Assembly (NCBI GenBank): GCA_037349105.1
Contig: JAYJMM010000037.1
Location: 4,030,001-4,094,000, forward strand
From: Limnomonas spitsbergensis
Taxonomy: Eukaryota > Chlorophyta > Chlorophyceae > Chlamydomonadales
Length of the DNA stretch: 64,000 nt
Direction of reading: 5' to 3'
Part shown: one piece after another, positions 10,461-22,899 of the stretch
How positions within the stretch are numbered: the first letter of the stretch is position 1
Layout: each line of letters opens with the position of its first letter
Notes under the pieces: model-generated
What the model was told of the DNA's origin: nothing
The model's database searches: none
What the model saw: the letters and a program-made list of their open reading frames with translations, nothing else
Made by a program: the position numbers and the translations under genes

Positions 10461-11582
10461 ATGACCTCATGTGCATCAGCCGAGGCTATCAAGAGAGCTG
10501 CAACATCATCAATTGAGGATATCACAATTCCTGCATCTGCTACTCCATCACCAAGCGAGGACCCAGCCACCATCACCTGCATCCAAGACCTCAATGCGGA
10601 CATCCTTGGCATCATCCTCAGCAGCATTTACGCAGATGCTCAACTCAGCAATGCTCTGAGACGTCCCCGCAGACCTGGTGCCCTCCAATCCAGGAAGGTG
10701 CAATATGGAGCATGGTGTGTGTGCAAGCAGTGGCGTATTTCCCTCAGGGCCTGCCCCATCAACTTGGCCCGCACTATGGTGGCGATACACGGTGCTGAGA
10801 GAGCACTTCTAAAAGCTGTTGGCTGCAAAAGCCAGAAATGTGATGAATTGGAGCTGGTGCGGCTGATACTCACTCTGGGTGCCAAGGCAGACTGCCATGA
10901 TGGGGAGGCACTGATGGAAGCAGCCCGGCATGGCCATGAGGCGGTGGTGCGGCTGTTGTTGGGGTGGAGGGATTATGCCCCTCGCGCAGACTGCATGAAT
11001 GGGGCGGCATTGATTATAGCAGCTCGGCATGGCCACGTGGCGGTGGTGCACCTAATGTTGGGGTGGAGGGAGCATGCCCCCCGCGCAGACTGCAAAAACG
11101 GGCATGCACTGGTGGAGGCAGCCCGGCATGGCCATGAGGCGGTGGTGCGGCTGTTGTTGGAGTGGAGGGAGCATGCCCCCCGCGCAGACTGCAAAGATGG
11201 GGAGGCACTAATGGGAGCAGCCTGGCATGGCCATGAGGCGGTGGTGCGGCTGTTGTTGGAGTGGGGGGAGCATGCTCCCCGCGCTGACTGCCACGATGGG
11301 TTGGCACTAATGGGAGCAGCCTGGCATGGCCGTGAGGCGGTGGTGCGGCTGTTGTTGGAGTGGAGGGAGCATGCCCCCCGCGCTGACTGCCAGGATGGGG
11401 AGGCACTAATGGGAGCAGCCTGGCATGGCTATGAGGCGGTAATGCGGCTGTTACTGGATTGCGATAGCGCCCCCCGCGCTGACTGCCGGGGAGGACGGGC
11501 ACTGCGCTGGGCTAAGAGGGGTGGCCACATGACTGTCTTGCGGATTTTACAGGAACGTTGTGCCATGCTGTCACCTGCATAA
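10461..11582 (+). CDS. F-box-like / ankyrin-repeat protein
   Basis: A single-exon ORF of 373 residues from the first ATG (the frame is open slightly upstream without an ATG) to TAA at 11580. Residues ~40-105 contain DLNADILGIILSSIY and VCKQWR, which look like a divergent F-box. From residue ~140 there are seven ~33-residue ankyrin units, each starting DC(H/M/K/Q/R)(D/N/G)G and holding GHEAVVRLLLEW and APRA. The units are highly similar at DNA level (~100 bp period), pointing to recent tandem expansion. F-box/ankyrin proteins typically act as adaptors that choose substrates for SCF ubiquitin ligases. That role is inferred and the F-box call is tentative. No intron is needed. Confidence 0.8.
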   Translation: MTSCASAEAIKRAATSSIEDITIPASATPSPSEDPATITCIQDLNADILGIILSSIYADAQLSNALRRPRRPGALQSRKVQYGAWCVCKQWRISLRACPINLARTMVAIHGAERALLKAVGCKSQKCDELELVRLILTLGAKADCHDGEALMEAARHGHEAVVRLLLGWRDYAPRADCMNGAALIIAARHGHVAVVHLMLGWREHAPRADCKNGHALVEAARHGHEAVVRLLLEWREHAPRADCKDGEALMGAAWHGHEAVVRLLLEWGEHAPRADCHDGLALMGAAWHGREAVVRLLLEWREHAPRADCQDGEALMGAAWHGYEAVMRLLLDCDSAPRADCRGGRALRWAKRGGHMTVLRILQERCAMLSPA

Positions 11583-12950
11583 GATAAATGATTATGGTAT
11601 TCTGCGTTTGCAATGGTCAGGTATATCATATATGCCTAGTATGCCCCTGGCCTCCTCAGGGTATCCTGAATCTCTATATTTACGGTATCATCAATCTGTT
11701 TATTTACATGTAGTGAGGGCTAGCTTCTGGACGGACGGGTCTTTCTCCTTAGACAGATATGGAGCCATCCAGTCAGCACGAATGAATGACCGGCCTGGCT
11801 AGTGGCTATGACCTGTGGCTCAGACAACAAATCACATTGCTCCACCCCTTTTGCACCGTTCAAAACTTCTCCACCCCCTCGTGGCCAAAGCCAGGCCTTG
11901 ATGTATCTAAACTGCAGCCGAGGGCCCGAAAGTTTCTCGTTGCCGCTCAGCAGCGTCAGAAACTATAGTATGACCAACACCGCATAAATGTTTTGCATGA
12001 TCTTGGGGACATAGGTGGGACAAGTAGATGGCACATTTTAAAATGTCTGGTACTAGCAAAGGCACGAACTTAGCATACAAACTTGAATGACCAGATGCTG
12101 AACCTATTCAACTGGTCTTTCAAGTAGTATCCAAGCCTTAGCCATTCATAATTAACGGGCTCGAGCTGAAGCCAGACCCTGCCATCGCATGCAATCCAAA
12201 GCACGTTGATCCACTTCTGGTCAAACGGAAAATGTCTGGCCCTCCCTCACCATAATTCATGAGAGCCTGCGTCCTCAGCCACAGGTGATACAGAGGTAGC
12301 CACGCTGGTAATCTACTGGATGAGCATGGCCAGAGAGCTTAAGATGAGTCTGCAGTTCATGCTTGCCTACCCCTGCCAGACACCTTCCGCTTCCATGAAC
12401 TGCAGAAAGCTCTAGAGGAGTTTGCAGTTCATGCCGACCTCGTCGGTAAGTTTCCGACGCTTGAATGGGTCGTTTGAATCAAGATGGGGGAAACGGGTCG
12501 TTTGAACTGGCGATTTTGCGTGATTGAATCAAGCGTGTCCCCACCCCCTGCATTGTCGCCCCAGCATCCGTGCCGTCGTCCCGCTGGCGTCAGTGTTTGC
12601 TGTAGAATTGCGCACGCATTCCGGCACGCTTGCCTGCTTGAAAGATATCCGCTGCAGGACCAAGTCCGCTTGCTCGTCCGTCCGGCTACAGTTGCAGAGA
12701 TATGTTCCCTTGCCCGTCCTTCAGTCTGTTGCATATGAGTACCGTTAACTGCACTTCTTTGTCCGCCTGATGCAGACACACCCTGGCCATACTAATAAGC
12801 ATGTCTTCTATGAGTTCCCTGTTGAAGGAATTCGATCATCGAGATGTTACCACAACGACCAGACAGGGTATGAACACGTACTTGTGTTTTAAGTAGTACT
12901 ACTGATAGCTGAGGACTAGCCAGGGTGCCCGATGGTACTAGCTAGTCGTT
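11583..12950. other. Intergenic, nothing confidently coding
   Basis: Unique-looking sequence with short ORFs only. 12470-12550 contains tcgtttgaa(tc/ct)-type motifs that recur near 23310-23340. Confidence 0.4.
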
Positions 12951-13179
12951 TGCCTTTCCTGTCCCTGCGTGCTTGCCTTTTCTCAGCTGACAACGAGAGT
13001 TTCTTGTACACCTGGGCTGTTGTTGGGCCGACTGCATTCTCCTAAAACTTCGTGTACTCTTCCTGCTTGGCATGTGGCTTGTCTACTGCTTGATTCTTTC
13101 AACTTTACTGAGTGGTCTACTAGTAGCCATCAGCCATTCCGAATCTGGAGCTGCTGGCATGCAGCTACAGGGAGCATGC

Positions 13180-13520
13180 ATACCAGCATCATGGAGCTGC
13201 TGGTGAGTGGTGAGCTTCCATGCCAACATATAAAATTATAGATGCTAGCCAGCTTGATGAACAGCCTGCAACATCTGGCTAGCTTGCGCACTAGCGTGAA
13301 GCTTCTGGCCATCTTGCACACCAGCTATCAGCATGAAGTTGGTGGTCAGCTTGCGCACCGGCGTGCGTGGAGCTGAGGGACAACTTGCACACCAGCATGG
13401 AGCTGTTGACCAGCTGGCAAACGAGCATGGAGCTGATGGCCAGCTGGCCCACCAGCATGTGGTTCATGGCCAGCTTGCGCACTAGCATGGGGCGGTTGGC
13501 TAGCTTGCGCACCGCTGCTG
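13180..13520. repeat. 30-bp tandem repeat
   Basis: About ten diverged units of AGCATGGAGCTG plus ATGGCCAGCTGGCCCACC. The unit length is a multiple of three, so it produces a spurious TSMELLTSWQ-type ORF. Confidence 0.8.
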
Positions 13521-13529
13521 CTACCCAGT

Positions 13530-14275
13530 TGCTCGCTGAGGTGCGTGCTGCTTGTTAGGTGACCAGCCGTGGACCGCATAATACTAGTAGCAGTGAACGG
13601 CCGCTGCTACCCTGAGCACAGGTAGCCGCTTGAACAACCGACCGCATGCCTCTCTTGTTTTCCCCTCTATCTATCAAGGGGGTGCAATGATTGTACAGCT
13701 GTTGCTCACATGCACAACCATGAGCTTGTATTATATTGGCTGCATTAAACCGGTGACAGTGAGCGGCTGCTTCTCCCTAGACCTGCGCTTATCTGCCTGC
13801 ATGGGCAAATGAGAGTAGGCTGGTATTGTTTCCCCCCCTAAAAGGAAGGTGCATGACCGGTCCACCTGTTGTCCACGTGCGCAACCATAAACATGCAATA
13901 AACAGGCTGCATGTAACTGGTAGCAGTGAGCGGCCCCTGCCATCCGGGTCCGCGCTTAGGTGTGTGTTGCTTAGGCGACCGTCCTTTGGCCAGTCTTGTC
14001 CTGCTCTCTGTCAAAAAAATGTCGCGACGGTTCAAGTGTTGGCCACATGCGCATCCATGAGCGTGCATTATATTGGCTGCATGAAACAAGTAGCAGTGAG
14101 CGGCCGCTGCTACACTGGTCCGCGCGTAGGTGCGTGCTACTAAGGCGACCAACAAGCAGTATGGGCCGGTCTTGTTTATGCTCCCCATCATGAGGGCGCA
14201 GTACCAGTACTGCAGTACAGCTACTGGCCGCATGCGCAACCATGAACGTGCATTATCCTGGTTGCATGATACCGG
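13530..14275. repeat. ~165-bp tandem repeat, about four diverged copies
   Basis: Each copy contains cgcaaccatgagcgtgcatt, attggctgcatgaaac, gtagcagtgagcggccgctg and a (t/c)ccgcgcttaggtgcgtgct block. Copies begin near 13530, 13690, 13865 and 14035, with a partial at 14215. Confidence 0.7.
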
Positions 14276-14279
14276 TCGT

Positions 14280-15040
14280 AGCTCCTTCCCCCTGTCCCAG
14301 CTCCTGCCCCTTGTCTTAGCTCCTGCCTTCAGTCCCAGCTCCTCCCCCCTGTCCCTGCTCCTGTCCCCTGTCCCTGCTCCTGTCCCCTGTCCTTGCTCCT
14401 GCCCCCTGTCCCTGCTCCTGTCCCCTGTCCCTGCTCATCTCCCCTGTCCCTGCTCCTGCCCCCTGTCCCTGCTCCTGCCCCCTGTCCCTGCTCCTATCCC
14501 CTGTCCCTGCTCATGCCCCATGTCCCTGCTCATGCCCCATGTCCCTGCTCATGCCCCCTGTCCCTGCTCATGTCCCTGTCCATGCTCCTGCCCCTTGTCT
14601 CTGCTCCTGTCCCATGTCCCTGCTCCTGCCCCCTTTCCATGCTCCTGCCCCCTGTCCCTGCTACTGCACCCTGTCCCAGCTCCTGCCCCCTGTCTCTGCT
14701 CCTGTAGCATGCCCCTGCTCCTGCCCCCTGTCTCTGCTCCTGTCCCCTGTCCCAGCTTCTGTCCCATGTCCCAGCTTCTGTCCCCTGTCCCTGCTCCTAT
14801 CCCTGCTCCTGTCCCCTGCTCCTGTCCCCTGCCCCTGCTTCTGTCCTCTGCTTCTGTCCCTTGCTTCTGTCCCTTGCTCCTGTCCCCTGTCCCCTGCTCT
14901 TGTCCATGCCCCTATCCCTGCCCATGCCCCTATCCCTGCCCATGCCCTCTGTCCCTGCTCATGTCCCCTGTCCATGTCCCTGTCCCCTGTCAATCTGTCA
15001 TGCACTTGTCCCCTGTCCCTCTTCCTGTCCCCTGCCCGTG
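14280..15040. repeat. 18-bp pyrimidine-rich tandem repeat
   Basis: About 40 units of CTGTCCCTGCTCCTGCCC and variants. The Cys/Pro/Ser-rich ORFs across it are repeat artefacts. Confidence 0.9.
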
Positions 15041-15141
15041 CTTTCGACCCATAATCTGGGCAGGGAGTAACTCGGTTCCCCGAGCTTGAGGTGAACATCT
15101 AGTTTTCATCCGGTGGTACACTGACGCAACTCAAGGCTGGC

Positions 15142-15430
15142 ATGAGCTTTCAGGAGAGCAAGGGATGCATCAGCTTTGAATGGGCAAAGAGGCGGCCGAC
15201 TGGAGCGGCTTGGTACGATATCATTGACTTCCAAAAGCCTATCCACCGCATGCTCTACACGGTGCCCGACTTCTTTGAGGAAGAGGCCTCCAGGTTCCTG
15301 ATCAACCCATGGCTACCGGTATGGGCCATGCTAGAGCCTTGCGAGAGGGGCTGGAAATCGAGGTTGGTACTGTCAATGATGGGGACCTTGTGTTTGAGTG
15401 AGTCTCTGATTGACAGCAGTGCCCCTTCAC
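15142..15430 (+). pseudogene. Unrecognised coding fragment, probably frameshifted
   Basis: An ORF from 15142 reads naturally for about 60 residues (WYDIIDFQKPIHRMLYTVP, then FFEEEASRFLINPWLP). Near 15310 the more natural reading moves to another frame (ALREGLEIEVGTVNDGDLVF) and ends at a possible GTGAGT donor near 15396. This suggests a frameshift in a once-coding exon. Family not recognised. Confidence 0.35.
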
Positions 15431-15529
15431 TGATTTTTAATCATACCAGGATTAATTGTACAATGATACAATCTTTTGTATCTACTGACTCGTGCGCTGC
15501 TCTCGGGCGCTTCCACTCTTGCCCCTGAC

Positions 15530-15970
15530 CGCTACATTGCACCTAAATTCTCCGTTGCTCTGGACTGGTGTGTTTTCTGAGCACTGCTCTTTGGCCTGAC
15601 CGCTTTCTAGCTTACGTACCAGTGCTAGTATTTTTAATCACCGCAGTACCGCACTGGCGCCTGACCGCTCTATTTATGTTAACTAGTATATTTAAGCACC
15701 GTTCTTGCATCTGACCGGTCTGTGAAGTTTTTTGTGAAGTTTTTACAACCCATCAGAGCATCACATTTGATGCATGGGACATGTGCCCGAAAACCGGTAC
15801 ATGCACTTGATACACTAGGACATAAAGCGAAAACCAGTGACCCGCTTGGGCAAGCAACTAGCACACAACCACGACAGTGGCGTGGGAATGAACCCCATAG
15901 TGCAGAAGATAAGCCCCAGTCATAAAACTTGACGTGGGTGCAATAGAGTTCGGTTGAGAACCACCTAGAG
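15530..15970. other. Intergenic, diffuse internal repeats
   Basis: Motifs of the type 'ctgaccgctct/ctgaccgctttct...gcac(t/c)g' recur three or four times at 15525-15720, suggesting a decayed ~65-bp tandem repeat. No gene seen. Confidence 0.35.
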
Positions 15971-15972
15971 AA

Positions 15973-16230
15973 TTAGGGGGGAGACGGGGGATTTGGCGAA
16001 GTTTTGAGATGATTCTCTCTTTTCATCCACTGAAAGATAAGATAACCAAATTTCTTCCATAACATATATGCAGAAACCTCTGCATTTAGTTTGCCCCATC
16101 TTCCATTTGCGTACCGTTTCATGGCCTCATCCTCATCCTCTAGGTCATAATGGAAAGTGAGGTTAAATTGAAATCGAAGGTCTGTGTAGATAGGGAAGTA
16201 AATCATATGAAGCTCATCCGCCCGACATTT
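15973..16230 (-). CDS. Unrecognised coding fragment
   Basis: The minus-strand frame reads naturally from about 16230 (RADELHMIYFPIYTDL, then YDLEDEDEAMKRYANGRWG and SAYMLWKKFGYLIFQW) to a stop at 15973. No domain is recognised. It could be one exon of a lost gene or a mobile-element remnant. Confidence 0.35.
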   Translation of the reverse strand, partial: KCRADELHMIYFPIYTDLRFQFNLTFHYDLEDEDEAMKRYANGRWGKLNAEVSAYMLWKKFGYLIFQWMKRENHLKTSPNPPSPP

Positions 16231-16589
16231 AAGATTGCTTTAGGAAAGGTGAGCGTTGTCAGCGCTCCCTCTCTATCCTTTCACAACTGTCTAGACCTTC
16301 TGCCCACTGGCCCTAGCTAGTGGGCACCATGCTGCAGTGTCCTTGGCTTTTCAGCCCCATGAACCTGAGCAAATTACGAACACATAGGCAGACCGCTTCA
16401 CCGCAACGTACTACGTGCAGTGCTCCCTCTCTATTCCTTCACTTCATGTGCCCGCAGTAGGCTTGCTACCCACTGGACCTAGCTAGTGTGCACCATGCCG
16501 CTGAGTTCTTGGGTGTTCAACCCAAACATCTCTTGAGTAAATTGATAACCCACCGGTAAGTTGCAGTTGATATGATTGGAGCGCTATAA

Positions 16590-19560
16590 CCTTCAGTTAG
16601 GCACAGTCCATACGGATAGTAACGTTGCACCAAACCAGTAGGGCACAGTCGATACAGATGGTCGCGCTGCACCCGGCGGTAGGGCAGGGTCGATACAGGC
16701 GGTTGCACTGCACCCACCAGAGACGGTCCATACAGACGGTTGCGCTGCACCCACCGGTAGGACACAATCCATAAAGGCGGTTGCGCTGCACCCACTGGTT
16801 GGGCACAGGAAATGCGGGCGGTTGCACTACACCCACCGGTAGTGAATAGGAAATGCAGGCGGTTGCGCTGCACCCACTGGTAGGGCACAGGAAATACAGG
16901 CGGTTGCGCTGCACCCACTTGTATGGCACAGGAAATGCAGGCAGTTGCGCTACACCCACCGGAGGGCACAGGAAATGCAGGCGGTTGCGCAGCACCCACC
17001 AGTAGGGCACACGAAATGCAGGCGGTTGCGCTGCACCCACCGGTGGGGCACAGGCAATGCAGGCGGTTGCACTGCACCCACCGGTAGGGAACAGGAAATG
17101 CAGGCAGTTGCGTTGTACCCACCAATAGGGCACAGAAATGCAGGCAGTTGCGCTGCACCCACTGGTAGGGCACAGGACATGCAGGCGGTTGCGCTGCACC
17201 CACCGGTGGGGCACAGGAAATGCAGGCGGTTGCGCTGCACCCATCAGTGGGGCACAGGAAATGCAGGCGGTTGCGCTGCACCCACCGGTGGGGCACAGGA
17301 AATGCAGGCAGATGCGCAGCAACCATTAGTAGGGCACAGAAATGCAGGCAGTTGCGCTGCACACACTGGTAGGGCACAGGAAATGCAGGCGGTTGTGCTA
17401 CACCCACCGGTAGCGAATAGTAAATGCAGACGGTTGCGCTACACCCATCGGTAGGGCACAGGAAATGCATGCAGTTGCGCTACACCCACCGGTAGGGCAC
17501 AAGAAGTGCAGGCGGTTGCGCTGCACCCACCAGTGGGGCACTGGAAATGCAGGCGGTTGCGCTGCACCAACCGGTAGGGCACAGGAAATGCAGGCGGTTG
17601 CGCTGCACCAACCGGTAGAACACAGGTTATACAGGCGGTTGCGCTGCACCCACTGGTATGGCCCAGGAAATGCAGGCAGTTGTGCTACACCCACCGGAGG
17701 GCACAGGAAATGCAGGCGGTTGCGCAGCACCCAACGGTAGGGAACAGGAAATGCAGGCAGTTGCGTTGTACCCACCAGTAGGGCACAGAAATGCAGGCAG
17801 TTGCGCTGCACCCACTGGTAGGGCACATGACATGCAGGCGGTTGCGTTGCACCCACCGGTGGGGCACAGGAAATGCAGGCGGTTGCGCAGCACTCACCAG
17901 TAGGGCACACGAAATGCAGGCGGTTGCGCTGCACCCACCGGTGGGGCACAGGAAATGCAGGCGGTTGCACTGCACCCACCGGTAGGGCACAGGAAATACA
18001 GGCAGTTGCGTTGTACCCACCAGTAGGGCACAGAAATGCAGGCAGTTGCGCTGCACACACTGGTAGGGCACAGGACATGCAGGCGGTTGCGCTGCACCCA
18101 CCGGTGGGGCACAGGAAATGCAGGCGGTTGCGCTGTACCCACCAGTGGGGCACAGGCAATGCAGGCGGTTGCGCTGCACCAACCGGTGGGGCACAGGAAA
18201 TGCAGGCAGATGCGCAGCAACCACTAGTAGGGCACAGGAAATGCAGGCAGTTGCGCTACACCCACCAGCAGGGCACAAGAAATGCAGGCAGTTGCGCTGC
18301 ACCCACCGGTAGTGCACAGGAAATGCAGGCGGTTGCGCATCACCCACCGGTGGGGCACAGGAAATGCAGGCGGTTGCGCTGCACCCACCAGTGGGGCACA
18401 GGAAATGCAGGCGGTTGCGCTGCACCCACCGGTAAGGCACAGGAAATGCAGGCAGTTGCGCTGCACCCAGTGGTATGGTACAGGAAATGCAGGCGGTTGC
18501 GCTACACCCACCAAAGGGCACAGAAATGCAGGCAGTTGCGCTGCACCCACTGGTAGGGCACAGGACATGAAGGCGGTTGCGCTGCACCAACCGGTGGGGC
18601 ACAGGAAATGCAGGCGGTTGCGCTGCACCCATCAGTGGGGCACAGGAAATGCAGGCGGTTGCGCTGCACCCACCAGCAGGGCACAAGAAATGCAGGCAGT
18701 TGCGCTGCACCCACCGGTAGTGCACAGGAAATGCAGGCGGTTGCGCATCACCCACCGGTGGGGCACAGGAAATGCAGGCGGTTGCGCTGCACCCACCAGT
18801 GGGGCACAGGAAATGCAGGCGGTTGCGCTGCACCCACCGGTAAGGCACAGGAAATGCAGGCAGTTGCGCTGCACCCAGTGGTATGGTACAGGAAATGCAG
18901 GCGGTTGCGCTACACCCACCAAAGGGCACAGAAATGCAGGCAGTTGCGCTGCACCCACTGGTAGGGCACAGGACATGCAGGCGGTTGCGCTGCACCAACC
19001 GGTGGGGCACAGGAAATGCAGGCGGTTGCGCTGCACCCATCAGTGGGGCACAGGAAATGCAGGCGGTTGCGCTGCACCCACCAGCAGGGCACAAGAAATG
19101 CAGGCAGTTGCGCTGCACCCACCGGTAGTGCACAGGAAATGCAGGCGGTTGCGCATCACCCACCGGTGGGGCACAGGAAATGCAGGCGGTTGCGCTGCAC
19201 CCACCAGTGGGGCACAGGAAATGCAGGCGGTTGCGCTGCACCAACCGGTAAGGCACAGGAAATGCAGGCAGTTGCGCTGCACCCAGTGGTATGGTACAGG
19301 AAATGCAGGCGGTTGCGCTACACCCACCAAAGGGCACAGGAAATGCAGGCGGTTGCACAGCACCAACCAGTAGGGCACAGGAAATGCAGGCGGTTGCGCT
19401 CCACCCACCGCTAGGGCACAGGAAATGCAGGCAGTTGCGCTGTACCCACTGGTAGGGCACAGGACATGAAGGCAGTTGCGCTTCACGCACTGGTAGGGCA
19501 CAGGAAATTCAGGCAGTTGCGCTGCACCCACTGGTAGGGTACATGTCATACGGGCGGTAT
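16590..19560. repeat. 41-bp satellite (~72 units) with a 408-bp higher-order repeat
   Basis: The unit consensus starts GGTTGCGCTGCACCCACCGG and ends GGCACAGGAAATGCAGGC; 41 bp in total. Because 41 is not a multiple of three, every frame encodes the same 41-residue peptide and open frames up to 601 codons appear. Near 18220-19400 whole blocks repeat with a 408-bp shift about three times, including identical variant units. The 3' edge decays into looser units up to about 19980. Confidence 0.95.
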
Positions 19561-20357
19561 GCTGGTGAAGCGCTGCACCCACTGGCAGGGCATATTCCAT
19601 AGAGGTAGGTGCCGTGCATGCGGGTGGGCAGTATACCATGGTAATACGAGCGGGCGCTGTGCACAAAAAATGGTGTCGGTGGGCGCTGTGCCTGTGGGTG
19701 GGGAACTGAACCAATCCGCATGACATATAAATGCGAGTGTTGCTGTGCATATGGGTGGCACTGCCCATCGGGCAAGCGCTGTGCATGCACACGAGGTTAT
19801 GGGGTGCTACGGATTCAAGTAGGGCATTGCAAACAGGCCGGCAATAAGCATACCAGGAAATGCTATTATATGTGTGGGGCACTGTTCATACTCCAGGGAT
19901 ATGCTCATGCAAGAAGGGCGTTGTGCATGCCGGCGGGACGTTGCGCTTGGGCCTTGTGCGTATCAGTGTATACGGTATATGGGTCAGGCAATGCCCATGC
20001 CAGACATGCATGCTGAAATGCGAGTCCCACAGCGCTGACCCCACACTGAGGGGTGTACTACTGCCTATTTCTGGTGCTGCCTCATCTACTCTTGTCGCAG
20101 CTGCTGCCCGTTTGCTTAGGGCGGCCAAATTCCGAGCTGCCGGATAAATCTCGCTCCTGTACACATGCTGGTAGGCTTCCGTCGCTGCAGCTTAGTGACC
20201 TTGCTGCTGCTTAGAAGGCTTGGAGAGTCATGTTCTGAGGAAGAGGCAATGTCCTGACTTGTCATCAGATTGACCGTACTGAAATAGAACAAACGCTTGA
20301 GTGTGTTATAAGGGGGGGCGTTGACGAGCGCAAGCGGACCCGTTAGCGTCAACTGCC

Positions 20358-22850
20358 TTGTTCCGCCACACTTGCTTCATACATCTCGTGAGTGGACAAT
20401 GTCGCGTTGCGAGATGTGTGACTTGTGTGAATACAGGTGTATTTCGTTGTTTCAAATTGAAAGGTGACATCCGCCGACAATATCTGCCTTTCTTTACCAT
20501 GTCTTATATTCGTCCATCTTGTATGAGAGTTGCTGCTGGAAAGTCTCTCTATAAAGTTCCTAAACCAACTATCGTAGGCAAAAAGAGGGCTGCTATCGCG
20601 GTCGATACAGAGGGAGAGGCAGTCAATGGTGAACGAGCTCACTGCATTTTAATTTGCCGAAATGAAGAGATCTAGACTTGTGTGTTCCGTGCAGACAGTG
20701 GCGCGGCCCTCTCCACGGCTCCTCTGCCAGAAAACACCCCTCAGCCTATCGCGCGCAAAGCTGGAGGGCATTCTGTTCAGAGCGGTGAGATATTCATCTT
20801 ATAGGACGTAAGACGCAGCGGCCCCTGCATAATCTGCGAACTCGTTGCCTGTCCTCACTGTTCTGTTTTTTTGCATCCAGGCAATGAGCCTCAAGACACT
20901 GATCTCCTAGATCATTCCCCTGGGGACGACGACTGGATGGAGGAAAAAGACACAGAGAATGATGATCTCCCCGATCCGCCCAGTATTGGCAAGGGTTCGT
21001 CACAGGAAACAACGCGAAACTCCCGCGTTTCGTCCGCGTGACAGGGGCTTGAGACATTTATGACACCCGATTTCATGGTCGTCATCGCGGGTCTCGACCC
21101 GCTAGTGGCAACGAGTTACTTAGCCCTCCTCTTGAAAGGGGAAGAGGTCAAGTTGGGCATGCTCCGGGTCGAGGTAAGGAATGACATCTGCCACTACCTG
21201 ATTGTCAACCGCCCTGAATGAGAAAATTTCGTCCTCGCAGCCGGAGAAGTTGATTCAGCCCGGCAGACAGGCGGACATCAGCCATGTGGACCTGACAGAA
21301 AGTGGAGCAGGACTTCGCAGTGGTGGCCATGCCAACGCATACATGCGCGCCAACAAGATGATGTTGGTGAGGTTACCATGTTATATTGTCGCCTCCCAGG
21401 TTTGAGGCTTATAATGCATCAGTGGTACTAGTTGAATAAGATGAGCGCGTAAGATTGGCCAGGGTGGGCAGTACTACCAAGTAGGGCCGGCCGGGAGATG
21501 TAACTTGGCTTTTTGTCCTACAGTTCGCGGCACATAAATGAATAAGCGATGGCCACCTAATTCTGTACTTGTATTTACATCATGCAGGACCTTATTGGGA
21601 AGGCAGTGAGCTGTCTATTGTCCCGGACAAAAAAAGACTCAAAGTTCTTGCTGACAGGGAATGAGACTGAGACATAAGTACCTTCTCAGCTACGAACCCA
21701 TCCAGGAGTTCCAGCAACAGTTCGACCCTGGGTTTGCCACCAACCGTGCCCACTGGAACCAGTTCTGGGTCTACAAAGTGGTCAACAACGGTGGCCTATT
21801 TCCAGGCTGTCAGGGTGGGAGAGCGGTCTGACAGAACAAGTTTTCCAATCAAGTTGGGCAGATCTCTACGCGCGCGGTGAGTGATAGATATGCATTTCAG
21901 ACGTGCTTGTAGACTATGTGCATGTCAGACTTAGAGCCACCAGAGTAACTCTCTTTGAAGTAGATGGTTTACTAATTTTTGTTATCAATGTATCATTAAT
22001 TGCTGATTAATTGCTGGCTTGGACATGTGCCACCAAAGTAATCATCAATATCTAATTAGTAATTGCTGGTTAGTTGCTCAAGTTCTTGGCTTTGACATGT
22101 GCCACCAAGTAACTCTCTTCAATTGCTGAAGTTGTTGGCTTTGTAATTTAAAATATCTCTTTAATAATTAATAATGAATACCTGAAACAACACTCATTCA
22201 TGCTACTGCAGTTTGACCAGTTCATGGTCTGCAACACGAAGAATACGAAGGACACTTCTGAGAGCAACAAGGCAGCGGTGAAGGAGTGGGCAGAACAGCA
22301 ACTGCTGCCTGTCGGTGAGGGCAACATGGTATACCGCAGCAACTCTCAGCCTTTCGACGCCCGCGCATTCGTGTCAGCCATTGCCACCGGCATGGTTAAG
22401 AGGGCCGTGCTCACGGGCGCGCACACCGGTTAATACTCCCGCAGTGACCATCCAATGGCTCGCTTTCTTCAGTTTCAAGGTAATTTCAATTTCAGTTCTT
22501 GGCATGTCCTCTAGATTCAAGGTTCATTGACTACAAATGCTGCTATTTTTGCATCATAACATTTACTAGAGGGACACATGACTGTCCTTACTTCCACTCA
22601 TGTTACTAAAGATACCCAGAGTATACTTTCAATAGTGCATGACTCATTCACCTCTCTGATAATATGATTTCGCATTCATGTGCTATAGATGAAGAACCGG
22701 CTGAGGGAGTTGGCTGGAGTGTCGGCGACTGCAAAGGGAGATGGGCACCTCGCGCTCATCCTAGCAGAGGCGGTAGAGGTAGAGAGGCTTGGCTTCGCTC
22801 ACGGATGGGACAAGATCACGGGCCTCCGCATTACTTGCAAGTCGAAGTAG
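20358..22850 (+). pseudogene. Decayed multi-exon gene of unknown family
   Basis: Plausible exons, most with consistent splice phases: ~20358-20784 (…GKSLYKVPKPTIVGKKRAA…, TAG at ~20673), 20881-~21173 (TDLLDHSPGDDDW, TGA at ~21039), 21241-21366 (PEKLIQPGRQADISHVDL), 21588-~21840 (DLIGKAVSCLLSRTKKDS, frameshift near 21673, then YEPIQEFQQQFDPGFATNRA), ~22210-22480 (FDQFMVCNTKNTKDTSESNK, TAA at ~22431, then YSRSDHPMARFLQFQ), and 22688-22850 (MKNRLRELAGVSATAKGDGH … CKSK stop). Several stops and a frameshift interrupt otherwise natural protein sequence. Introns retain gt-ag ends. No domain recognised; a transposase origin is possible but not shown. Confidence 0.5.
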
Positions 22851-22899
22851 CAACCTTGAAATGCAGGCAACAGGGGAACGTTTCATATAGTGTTTGAAA

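Noticed and set aside
14130..15089. 319-codon Pro/Cys/Ser frame
   Set aside because: Covers the 18-bp pyrimidine-rich array; no domain and equivalent frames overlap it.
16517..19882. Long Cys-rich frames that resemble secreted repeat proteins
   Set aside because: The 41-bp unit yields the same 41-residue peptide in every frame, on both strands. No start, signal peptide or conserved edge stands out.
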